Shown in pieces: positions 52,007 to 59,891 of a DNA stretch of 64,000 nucleotides. The position numbers and the translations under genes are program-made. This DNA is from Clostridium liquoris (GTDB taxonomy: Bacteria; Bacillota; Clostridia; Clostridiales; Clostridiaceae), in assembly GCF_002995785.1 (NCBI RefSeq), contig NZ_PVXO01000047.1, positions 62,001 through 126,000 of the forward strand, written 5' to 3'. Numbering within the stretch: the first letter of the stretch is position 1; each line of letters begins with the position of its first letter. The notes beneath the pieces were generated by a model. That model was not told where the DNA came from. It saw nothing but the letters and a program-made list of their open reading frames with translations, and searched no databases.

Positions 52007-55000
52007 TTGGAATTTTTAAAAGGAATAGATTCTATTCATAAAATTGTAAAAAGGTATTTTACTAAGGAGTTGGAAAAAAATAAAAATTTGTCAGTTTATG
52101 ATTTATTCAACTGGAAGAAAGTCGATGTATTTTTGAAGGATCATAAAACGGGAAAAGTTTTAGTAGATATGAAGGATTTGGAGTTTCCGGAACATTACTC
52201 ACAAAACGCATGTGATATCATAGCTTCAAAATACTTCAGAAAAGCTGGAGTCCCAAATGAATGTGGATATGAAAATAGTATGAAACTGGTAGCTCATAGA
52301 ATGGTAACCTTTTGGTGTGAAGCTTTAACTGATGAGGGCATTTTGAAAACAGAAGAGGAAAAGATCATATTTTATGATGAAATGGTGTATGCCTTACTTG
52401 CTCAAATGTATGCACCTAATTCACCTCAATGGTTTAATACAGGACTGTCCCTATGCTACGGTATAAAAGGAAATAAACAGGGAAATTATTATTACGATGA
52501 AACCTTAGAAAAAGTTGTAGAAAGCGAAGATAATTATACTAGGACTCAAGCTTCCGCCTGTTTTATACTATCAATAGAAGATAAGCTTTTAGGACATCAT
52601 TCTATTTCAGAGCAATTTGTAACTGAAACAAAGCTCTTCAAAGGTGGCTCAGGGACAGGTACTAACTTTTCTTCACTAAGAGCTAAAGGCGAGCTTCTAT
52701 CTGGCGGTGGAGTATCATCTGGTCTTATGAGTTTCTTAAAAGGATTAGATAGAAATGCTGGAGCCATAAAATCTGGAGGTACTACAAGACGTGCAGCTAA
52801 AATGGTATGTCTTGATATAGATCATCCTGAAATATTAGATTTTATAACATGGAAAGCTCATGAAGAAGATAAAGTAAGAGCCCTTGGTAAAATGGGATAT
52901 GACACAGATATTGATGGAGAAGCTTATGAAACTGTATCTGGTCAAAACAGTAACAACTCTGTAAGATTTTCAGATGAATTTATGAGAAAAGTTGAAAATT
53001 TACATAAAGATCCTGAAGCTACTATAGAATTATCAGGACGTGCAGATACTTCTGTAAATAAGAAAGTTAAAGTTAAAACTCTATGGGATGCTTTTATTAA
53101 TTCCGCTTGGCAGTGTGCTGATCCTGCTCCTCAATTTTCAGATACATTTAATGCATGGCATACATGCCCATGTGGAGAAGATGGATTATACAATGCTAAA
53201 CATAATAGAATAAATTCTACAAATCCTTGCGGAGAATATGCTTTCTTGGATGATAGTTCATGTAATTTAGCTTCTATAAATATATATAATTTTTACGATG
53301 ATGAGAAAAAAAGCATTGATTTAGAAGGGTACCTTCATGTAATAGGTCTTGTACAATTAATTTTAGAAGCATCTATCCATTGGGGACAGTTTCCTACTAA
53401 AGATATAGCTAGAAAAACTTATATGTTTAGAACTACAGGTCTAGGTATAAGCAATTTAGCTTCATTGCTTATGGTTATGGGATATCCTTATAATTCAGAA
53501 GAAGCTAGAAACTTATCCTCAGCTTTAATAGGAATTTTAACAGGATACTCCTATTATGTTTCATCATTAATGGCTAGAGAAGTAGGTACCTTCCCAAAAT
53601 ATGAAATTAATAAAGAATATATGCTAAAGGTTATTAGGAACCATTGTAGAGTGGCTGGTGCATTACCTAATTCAAGTGATTCTTCAAAAACATCTGACTA
53701 TGAAGGATTAAACTATGATCCTGTGAAAATAAATCACGATATACTTATAAAAGAATCCTTGCAAGATGTAAGTGAGCTTCTTAAAGACTGTTGGACTATG
53801 GCTTTACAATCAGGAGAAGAATTTGGCTACAGAAATGCTCAGGTTTCTGTAATTGCACCTACAGGAACTATTTCCTTTGCCATGGATTGCGGTGCTACTT
53901 CCATAGAGCCATTTTTTAGTCATATTGCATATAAAAAATTATCTGGCGGAGGAATGATGACAGTTATAAATCCTGTTATTAAAGTAGCTCTTAAAAATTT
54001 AGGTTATTCTAAAGAGCAGATAAATGATATCTTAGAATATGTTTTAAGAAAAGAAACTGTTGAAAATAATGGATTTAAATATGAAAAGGTAATTGACGGA
54101 AAAATAGAAGGCGCTCCTCATATTAAAGAAGAGCATCTTCCTATATTTGATACAGCAAACAGATGCGGCAGCGGAGATAGATATATTAATCCTATGGGGC
54201 ACGTCTTAATGGTAGCTGCTATAACTCCATTAATCTCTGGTGCTATATCAAAAACTGTAAACCTTCCTAATGAGGCTACTGTAGAAGACTTTAAAAATGT
54301 CGTTTTAGCTTCTTGGAAACTTGGCATAAAGGGAATTACTCTTTACAGGGATGGTTCAAAGGCTAGTCAGCCTTTAAATACTAGTTTAAATCCAGATAAG
54401 GATTTAAAACTTGAAGACTTAACCTACGATCAGCTTTTGGCTAAAGCAAAAGAACTTCAAAAGGGAATTAAATATTCCAGAAGAGATAAACCTGTAGGAA
54501 TAAGAAGAGGGACTACCCATCCTGCTCAAATAAATGATGTTAAAATTTATACCACTGTAAATAGAAGAGAGAATGGTGAAATATCAGAAATATATATAAC
54601 TACAGATAGAGAAGGAACTATAATTATGGGACTTTTGAATTCTCTTTCAAAAGCTTTATCTGTTATGCTTCAATATCATGTACCGCCACAGGATATTTCA
54701 AGAATGCTTAGAGGGCAAAAATATGAGCCTTATGGTTTTGTTCAAAAACATCCTTATATAAAATCTGTAAGTTCTATTTCTGATTTGATAAGCAAAATAA
54801 TAGATATTGAACTTGGTGATTATTCAACCTGCCAAGTAAAGCCCGAAAATTATGACTCAAATACTAATAAAGTAAATATAGTTTCCACTCAGGAAATTAT
54901 AGAAGATCAACTAGTTACTGATGGTATGGATGGTGTAGAAACCCCTAAAAATAGCGCTAAAAATAATGAAAATAATAAAAATAACGGGGACGGTTATGAA

Positions 55001-55147
55001 GATTCCACACCTAACAGTTCTCAATCAAAAACAAAAGGGGAAAGGGTTTATGGTTCTACTTGCCCTAATTGTTCCAGCACTAGAATGGTGAGAAATGGCA
55101 CCTGTATGGTTTGCTTAGACTGCGGCTCCACCACTGGATGCAGCTAA
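52007..55147 (+). CDS. nrdJ: Adenosylcobalamin-dependent (class II) ribonucleotide reductase
   Basis: 1046 residues. It reduces ribonucleotides without oxygen, using B12 to make the thiyl radical. Motifs: NSPQWFNTG, GGSGTGTNFS, the active-site cysteines in QASACF and NPCGEYAFLDDSSCN, PTGTISFAMDCGATSIEP, then a long tail with a zinc-ribbon-like CPNCSST ... CMVCLDCGSTTGC end. The start is TTG with GGGAGG upstream. Upstream NrdR boxes agree with the assignment. Confidence 0.96.
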   Translation: MEFLKGIDSIHKIVKRYFTKELEKNKNLSVYDLFNWKKVDVFLKDHKTGKVLVDMKDLEFPEHYSQNACDIIASKYFRKAGVPNECGYENSMKLVAHRMVTFWCEALTDEGILKTEEEKIIFYDEMVYALLAQMYAPNSPQWFNTGLSLCYGIKGNKQGNYYYDETLEKVVESEDNYTRTQASACFILSIEDKLLGHHSISEQFVTETKLFKGGSGTGTNFSSLRAKGELLSGGGVSSGLMSFLKGLDRNAGAIKSGGTTRRAAKMVCLDIDHPEILDFITWKAHEEDKVRALGKMGYDTDIDGEAYETVSGQNSNNSVRFSDEFMRKVENLHKDPEATIELSGRADTSVNKKVKVKTLWDAFINSAWQCADPAPQFSDTFNAWHTCPCGEDGLYNAKHNRINSTNPCGEYAFLDDSSCNLASINIYNFYDDEKKSIDLEGYLHVIGLVQLILEASIHWGQFPTKDIARKTYMFRTTGLGISNLASLLMVMGYPYNSEEARNLSSALIGILTGYSYYVSSLMAREVGTFPKYEINKEYMLKVIRNHCRVAGALPNSSDSSKTSDYEGLNYDPVKINHDILIKESLQDVSELLKDCWTMALQSGEEFGYRNAQVSVIAPTGTISFAMDCGATSIEPFFSHIAYKKLSGGGMMTVINPVIKVALKNLGYSKEQINDILEYVLRKETVENNGFKYEKVIDGKIEGAPHIKEEHLPIFDTANRCGSGDRYINPMGHVLMVAAITPLISGAISKTVNLPNEATVEDFKNVVLASWKLGIKGITLYRDGSKASQPLNTSLNPDKDLKLEDLTYDQLLAKAKELQKGIKYSRRDKPVGIRRGTTHPAQINDVKIYTTVNRRENGEISEIYITTDREGTIIMGLLNSLSKALSVMLQYHVPPQDISRMLRGQKYEPYGFVQKHPYIKSVSSISDLISKIIDIELGDYSTCQVKPENYDSNTNKVNIVSTQEIIEDQLVTDGMDGVETPKNSAKNNENNKNNGDGYEDSTPNSSQSKTKGERVYGSTCPNCSSTRMVRNGTCMVCLDCGSTTGCS

Positions 55148-55174
55148 GGTCAGGGTACAGAGTATAGGCAATTA
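55148..55174 (+). repeat. Degenerate micro-repeat after nrdJ
   Basis: GGTCAGGGTACAGAGTATAG follows the stop directly; it shares GTACAGAG with the MocR and rib-leader copies. Confidence 0.4.
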
Positions 55175-55273
55175 TAAAAAATAAATAGCAAAGATTCAAG
55201 TGATTTTTAGCTTCAGATGAAGTTTGTTAAAAAATTCAGAATGCAAACTAAATCTACTAAAAGGTCTTAATTT

Positions 55274-55323
55274 AAAGGGAGCATATATAGATTTATGTAA
55301 ATTAATCTATATATGCTCCCTTT
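55274..55323. terminator. Long-stem bidirectional terminator
   Basis: A 20-base perfect stem (arms begin AAAGGGAGCATATATAG) with a 10-base loop, between nrdJ and the DMT gene. Confidence 0.85.
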
Positions 55324-55330
55324 AAATTAA

Positions 55331-55356
55331 TTTCAACAACTGTCAATTGTCAACTA
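55331..55356 (-). repeat. Micro-repeat at the DMT transporter stop codon
   Basis: In the DMT sense the stop TAG runs into TTGACAATTGACAGTTG; the element starts at the stop itself. Confidence 0.6.
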
Positions 55357-56280
55357 CCCTAAAGTCTTCTTATGGTTTTCTATAATTATTCCTGTGCCTA
55401 TAAACACTAATCCTATAAAAGATGATATTAATATCTTTTCACCTAAAATGAAAAAAATATATACTAAAGATATAAATGGAGTAATAAATATAGTGTTAGA
55501 CATTTTAGCTGTATCCCCGTATTTTAAAGCTAAGAACCAGCATACAGATGCCAATCCGCTACAGCATGTCCCCATCCATATTATGCCTAATAATTGTTTT
55601 AAACTTATTTTGGGTATTGATGAAAATAAAATTAGGTAGACAGTTATATATATAAAAGCAAACATATAATAAAACATAGTAGAGGAATATCTTTCATAGT
55701 TTTGCTTTTTACCTAGTACTGAAAAGAAGCCATAGCATATAGCCCCTAGCATAGCTAAAATATCACCTTTTAATGTTTGTGGCGAAAAGCTTAATGTTAA
55801 CTGTCCCTTTGAAGCTACAAGATATATACCTATAAATCCTAGAATTATAGATATTAATTTCTTAAAATTAAAAGGCTCCTTTAATATTAAAGTAGCAAAA
55901 ATAACTACCCATACTGGCCAAGTATAATTTACAATAAAGGCCTCTTGAGCTGGAGCATAGGTTAGTGCTCCATAATAAAAAATATAATACAAAAAAACCC
56001 CAACAAAAGACATACGGGCAAAATTTAGATAATCCTTCTTATCATAATTTTTTATTATGTATAATTTCCCATGCAAGCAGCATATAACAAATAAACTTAT
56101 GGAAGCAATAAGAGATACATAAAACAACAATTGATAATTATTTAAATCCTTTAGCATTATCTTACCTATAGATGGAGCTGACCCCCACAACATAGCAGCT
56201 ATAAATACATATATATATGATAATTTCTCTTTATTTATAGTTTTATTTTTTACAGATAAATAAGTATTTTTCTGTGCCAT
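55354..56280 (-). CDS. EamA/DMT-family transporter
   Basis: 308 residues, ten membrane segments in two EamA repeats (WGSAPSIGKIML; second half GAICYGFFSVLGKK). This group exports amino acids or nucleotides, or takes up small metabolites; substrate unknown. GGAGAG precedes the ATG. The stop codon lies within a micro-repeat. Confidence 0.9.
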   Translation of the reverse strand: MAQKNTYLSVKNKTINKEKLSYIYVFIAAMLWGSAPSIGKIMLKDLNNYQLLFYVSLIASISLFVICCLHGKLYIIKNYDKKDYLNFARMSFVGVFLYYIFYYGALTYAPAQEAFIVNYTWPVWVVIFATLILKEPFNFKKLISIILGFIGIYLVASKGQLTLSFSPQTLKGDILAMLGAICYGFFSVLGKKQNYERYSSTMFYYMFAFIYITVYLILFSSIPKISLKQLLGIIWMGTCCSGLASVCWFLALKYGDTAKMSNTIFITPFISLVYIFFILGEKILISSFIGLVFIGTGIIIENHKKTLG

Positions 56281-56356
56281 AATGCTCTCTCCTTCGTATA
56301 TTAAAAAATATTCATCTAAGTAAAATTATAGCATATCTATATAATATTTATCACAA

Positions 56357-56420
56357 ATAAAAAGCTCCCTTTGCAAGTTATAGTTTTAGACTATAAGCCT
56401 AAAATAAAATGCAAAGGGAG
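56357..56420 (-). terminator. Terminator of the SOS-promoter small gene
   Basis: Minus strand GCTCCCTTTGCA and TGCAAAGGGAGC enclose an inner TTATAGTCTAAAACTATAA helix, then TTTTT. Confidence 0.85.
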
Positions 56421-56439
56421 CAATATGTTTAATTTATAT

Positions 56440-56679
56440 TTATTGAACATTGATATTGTCAGGAAGTAATAAAAAATTTAAATTTCTAAAAACATTTTTA
56501 TAGGAAATGTCATTAGCTATATCTCTTGCTTCTTTTAAACTTCTAGCTTTAAAAGTGAAATGTCCACCTTCTTTATTATAAAATCCTCCCCCGATTAAAT
56601 ATCTAGCATTTTCAGTAGTTTCCCTTATGTCCTGTCCATTGACATTATAGTATATTTTTATAAATAATTTGTTATTCAT
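56440..56679 (-). CDS. Small protein of unknown function under an SOS-type promoter
   Basis: 79 residues, no membrane segment or signal peptide. I do not recognise a family. It starts MNNKLFIKIYYNVNGQD, has a Gly-rich YLIGGGFYNKEGGHF centre, a helical KARSLKEARDIANDI segment, and ends LLLPDNINVQ; the pattern suggests a compact alpha/beta fold. AAGGGGGAG precedes the ATG. Its promoter contains a LexA-type box, so it is probably DNA-damage inducible. It is monocistronic: its own terminator follows. Confidence 0.72.
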   Translation of the reverse strand: MNNKLFIKIYYNVNGQDIRETTENARYLIGGGFYNKEGGHFTFKARSLKEARDIANDISYKNVFRNLNFLLLPDNINVQ

Positions 56680-56766
56680 AAAGTATATCTCCCCCTTAAA
56701 TCCTAGGTCTACATTTGTACATCTATAATAAGTATATTAGCTTCTTCCATTAAATATTCCATTTTT

Positions 56767-56795
56767 ATTATAGCGAACATACGTTCTAATGTCAA
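56767..56795 (-). promoter_or_regulatory. Consensus promoter with LexA (SOS) box in the spacer
   Basis: Minus strand TTGACA (56790-56795), 17-base spacer, TATAAT (56767-56772). The spacer contains GAAC-GTAT-GTTC (56775-56786), fitting the Firmicute LexA box CGAACRNRYGTTYG-type consensus. Start codon 88 bases downstream. Confidence 0.75.
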
Positions 56796-56802
56796 TAGAA
56801 AA

Positions 56803-56829
56803 AAATGCTGCGAATCACAGCATTTTTTT
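56803..56829 (-). terminator. Terminator of the dipeptidase-flavodoxin operon
   Basis: AATGCTG / CAGCATT stem with 7-base loop and T-runs on both strands. Confidence 0.75.
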
Positions 56830-56918
56830 AAAATTAAAATTATTTTTAATAGGTCTTTTTGATAATACTCCAGGAGCTTTTATATCATAATATTTAAAGT
56901 AATCCAGGATTTATGCTA

Positions 56919-57410
56919 TTACCCATTGATTTTCACTGAAATTTCCTTTAAAAAATCCTGAATTTTATTCATATAATTATTTTCCTTAAAATCCTTACTG
57001 TGCAGTTTTAAAGTAGCAATAGGTATTTTACCTATTAATTCTACAACATCTTTATATACCATATTAGATGAGGAACCCTTCTGGGTAGAAAAAAGTGCTA
57101 CATTCTTAAATTTTTGTCTATTTTCATGTATATAAGTTCTAATGGCTGGTGATATATGAGCTGCCCATACAGGAGTACCTATTATAACTAAATCATACAT
57201 GGATGGATCTTTTTTTATAGGTTTTATTACAGTCATGCTTTTTTTAAAACCTTCCCTGCCAGCCTTAATATATCCAACTATTCCTTGTCTATTCTTTGCA
57301 TCGTGTATTTCTTCTACACTACAGCGAAGCTTTTCCTTTATAATTTTCGACACATCTTTCGTAGTACCAGTTCTTGAATAATATACAACTAGTACCTTCT
57401 TATCCTCCAT
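56919..57410 (-). CDS. Flavodoxin-like protein
   Basis: 163 residues. FMN phosphate loop YSRTGTTKD near the start, then GTPVWAAHISPAIRTYI and FSTQKGSSSN, as in long-chain flavodoxins and the flavodoxin-like quinone/arsenical group. It would carry electrons in the cytoplasm. ATG 57410 is chosen over GTG 57419, which sits on the ribosome site. It follows the dipeptidase gene by 22 bases. Confidence 0.88.
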   Translation of the reverse strand: MEDKKVLVVYYSRTGTTKDVSKIIKEKLRCSVEEIHDAKNRQGIVGYIKAGREGFKKSMTVIKPIKKDPSMYDLVIIGTPVWAAHISPAIRTYIHENRQKFKNVALFSTQKGSSSNMVYKDVVELIGKIPIATLKLHSKDFKENNYMNKIQDFLKEISVKING

Positions 57411-57432
57411 ATTATTCACTCCTCTTTTAAAA

Positions 57433-58395
57433 TTAATCTATTAAAATATCTTTAATAATTCTTTCCGCATTCTTATAGCATATCTTTTCTATTTCTTCTT
57501 CGGAAAACCCTTCCTTATCTAAAGCAATTACCAACTTCTCCATTTGAGATATATCCTGAATCTCCACGGGGCAAGATATACCATCAAAATCCGTTCCTAG
57601 TGCAATACATTGAACTCCACCTACATTTTTAATATGCTTAATATGCCTTACCATATCCTCTATGTTGCTTACACCTGTATTATCGTCCCCCATAGTTTTC
57701 AAAAAACCATTGCAAAAATTGATTCCCATAATTCCTCCCTTTTCTGAAAGAAGTTTTATCATTTCATCTGTTAAATTTCTTCTGTGAGGTGTAATAGCTC
57801 TTGCATTAGAGTGAGAAGCTATAAAAGGATCCTTTGAATGTTTAGCTACTTCATAGAATCCTCCATCGGAAAGATGGGATACATCTATTATCATCCCTAA
57901 ATTATTCATTTCCTCTATTAGTTCTACACCAAAAGTAGTTAATCCTTTTTCCATATATTTATCTTTACAATTTGGATATCCTATTTCATTTTTATAATTC
58001 CAGGTAAGAGTTATAAGTCTTACTCCTAATCTATAAAAATTTCTAAGATTATAGAGTTTTCCTTTTAGTGCTCCACCATCCTCTATGGTCAAAAAAGCTG
58101 ATATTTTCCCCAAACTTTTATTATTACATAATTCATTATAATTTCTAGCCAGTCTTATATTATCTTCATTTTTCTTTAATTCTAAATAAAATCTGTCTAA
58201 CATCTTAAGACAGGTATCTAAAGAATCTTCACATTCCTCTTTATCTATAAATAGAGCAAAAAATTGTGCCAATGAATTCCCACCCTTAAGTTTTTCTATA
58301 TCCACAGACAAATCATTTTTCTTTAAGTTTTTCTCTTCTTTAGAATTTACTAACTTATAGATAGTATCACAATGCATATCTATGATATTCAACAT
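57433..58395 (-). CDS. Membrane/renal-type dipeptidase (M19)
   Basis: 320 residues. Metal ligands H8-x-D10 in DMHCDT, Glu in TIEDGG, His in DVSHLSD and in ASHSNARA. The family hydrolyses dipeptides, including D-amino-acid dipeptides, and the protein has no signal peptide. ATG 58395 behind GGAGAGG. First gene of the pair with the flavodoxin, which has no clear functional link. Confidence 0.93.
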   Translation of the reverse strand: MLNIIDMHCDTIYKLVNSKEEKNLKKNDLSVDIEKLKGGNSLAQFFALFIDKEECEDSLDTCLKMLDRFYLELKKNEDNIRLARNYNELCNNKSLGKISAFLTIEDGGALKGKLYNLRNFYRLGVRLITLTWNYKNEIGYPNCKDKYMEKGLTTFGVELIEEMNNLGMIIDVSHLSDGGFYEVAKHSKDPFIASHSNARAITPHRRNLTDEMIKLLSEKGGIMGINFCNGFLKTMGDDNTGVSNIEDMVRHIKHIKNVGGVQCIALGTDFDGISCPVEIQDISQMEKLVIALDKEGFSEEEIEKICYKNAERIIKDILID

Positions 58396-58456
58396 TATCA
58401 CCTCTCCTTAATCATATTACAGTATAGAATAAATTGCTATATAATTTCTAAATAAC

Positions 58457-58547
58457 CAAAAAACCCTATAATAGTAGGGTTTTTCTTAGGTAAATTAAAA
58501 TATAAACAAAAAGACACTGATTATATTAAATTCAATGTCTTATTTGT
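58457..58547 (-). terminator. Two hairpins downstream of the 115-residue membrane gene
   Basis: AAACCCTA-TAATAG-TAGGGTTT with flanking T-runs (58459-58485) and a weaker AAGACACTG / CAATGTCTT stem (58510-58542). Confidence 0.65.
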
Positions 58548-58554
58548 TATTTCC

Positions 58555-58902
58555 TTATTTTTTCTTTTCTGTATCTTTATTATTTTTTACCCTGTTTGGC
58601 TTTGCCTTAGGTTTAATTTTAACATCATTTTTTTTATTCTTCATAGCCAATCTATCATCATTAAATAAGTCTATAAACCATAGTATTAGCACAACAAATA
58701 TTCCAGAAACCACCATACCACCTGCAGTAGTATTAAAGCCTGGTTTAACCATTGTTGGAGTTGTCAAAATTGCTATAGCTATAGCAAATATTACCCATTT
58801 ATTAGGCTTATACTTTGATAATACAAAGACCTTTAAAAGATTATAAATTATTATTACTATAAATGAAAAGATTAATAATTTTACGAAATAAAGCCAAGAC
58901 AT
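58555..58902 (-). CDS. Small membrane protein, unknown
   Basis: 115 residues. Three hydrophobic stretches (LYFVKLLIFSFIVIIIYNLL; WVIFAIAIAILTTPTMV; GMVVSGIFVVLILWFIDL) and a very basic C-terminal tail (KNKKNDVKIKPKAKPNRVKNN), expected in the cytoplasm. Not recognised. GGGGGAAA before the ATG. No partner gene. Confidence 0.65.
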   Translation of the reverse strand: MSWLYFVKLLIFSFIVIIIYNLLKVFVLSKYKPNKWVIFAIAIAILTTPTMVKPGFNTTAGGMVVSGIFVVLILWFIDLFNDDRLAMKNKKNDVKIKPKAKPNRVKNNKDTEKKK

Positions 58903-59028
58903 ATATTATTTCCCCCTTTCATAATTAAGCCTACTATATATTATTGTATATTTTTTTAAATATATCAACAGTAATTTAAATTATTTTGTATAATAGTTAT
59001 ATAATATTAAATTATAGAGGTGATTTTT

Positions 59029-59496
59029 ATGGAACTCACTAAAAATCAGCAATTAGATTCTCTTGACATGGAAATATTAGGTGTACTATTAAAAGATTCT
59101 AGGATCCCATTTTTAGAAATTGCAAGAAAGTGTCATGTAAGTGGCGGGACAATACACGTTAGAATTAAGAAAATGGAAGATATGGGTATAATAAAAGGGT
59201 CCAAGCTTATAGTTGATACTGCAAAATTAGGATATGATATATGTTGTTTTATAGGAATTAATTTAGAGAAAGCATCTTTTTTAAGCTCTGTATCTGAAGA
59301 GCTTGAGAAAATACCAGAGATAGTAGAATTATACTATACCACTGGAGAGTATTCAGTTTTTTTCAAAGTAATATGTGAAAATATATCTCATCTTCAAAAA
59401 CTTCTTGCTGAAAAGCTTCAGGTTATTGAAGGCGTTCAAAGTACCACTACTGTTGTATGTTTACTTCAGAAGATAGATAGAAACATACAGTTATAG
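59029..59496 (+). CDS. Lrp/AsnC-family regulator
   Basis: 155 residues. N-terminal helix-turn-helix (LDMEILGVLLKDSRIPFLEIARKCHVSGGTIHVRIKKME) and C-terminal RAM ligand domain (LGYDICCFIGINLE, EIVELYYTTGEYSVFFKVI). It probably senses an amino acid; nearby lysine and alanine transport genes are possible targets. ATG 59029 behind AGAGGTGA; a 9-base upstream GTG is the ribosome site. A T-rich terminator (59500-59526) follows. Confidence 0.92.
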   Translation: MELTKNQQLDSLDMEILGVLLKDSRIPFLEIARKCHVSGGTIHVRIKKMEDMGIIKGSKLIVDTAKLGYDICCFIGINLEKASFLSSVSEELEKIPEIVELYYTTGEYSVFFKVICENISHLQKLLAEKLQVIEGVQSTTTVVCLLQKIDRNIQL

Positions 59497-59499
59497 AGA

Positions 59500-59530
59500 A
59501 ATTCAAGCCAAAAGGTTTGAATTTTTTCTT
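59500..59530 (+). terminator. Terminator of the Lrp-family gene
   Basis: AAATTCAA / TTTGAATTT stem, 9-base loop, then TTTTTTC. Confidence 0.8.
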
Positions 59531-59624
59531 TTTAAGGCTATATTTTTTCCTAAATGGTTATATTTTTTTATTTCTTGGTAAAAATATAACTAACAGAATT
59601 AAATTAACAAAGGAGATGTAAAGT

Positions 59625-59834
59625 ATGCGAGCTTTAGACGCAACCGCACTTGTATTAGTTGTTATAGGAGCTATAAACTGGGGATTAATAGGATTTTTTA
59701 GTTTTGACCTAGTAGCTGCCCTTTTTGGGAACATGACTGCTTTCACTAGAGTTATTTATGCTCTTGTTGGAATAGCTGGTATTTATGCTCTTTCATTCTT
59801 TGGAAGAGACAGAGAAGTTAGAGAAGCTAAATAA
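59625..59834 (+). CDS. DUF378 membrane protein
   Basis: 69 residues, two membrane helices. GAINWGLIGFFSFDLVAALFG and VIYALVGIAGIYAL are diagnostic of DUF378, a small family without known function. AAAGGAG lies before the ATG. Its own terminator follows; it is separated from the Lrp gene by another. Confidence 0.9.
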   Translation: MRALDATALVLVVIGAINWGLIGFFSFDLVAALFGNMTAFTRVIYALVGIAGIYALSFFGRDREVREAK

Positions 59835-59850
59835 TATTAATTTCTTGCAA

Positions 59851-59890
59851 TAAAAAAGAAATGTGAATAAAATCCACATTTCTTTTTTAT
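59851..59890. terminator. Bidirectional terminator between DUF378 and the NhaC-type gene
   Basis: AAAAAAGAAATGTG / CACATTTCTTTTTT stem (one bulge), 8-9-base loop. Confidence 0.85.
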
Positions 59891-59891
59891 T

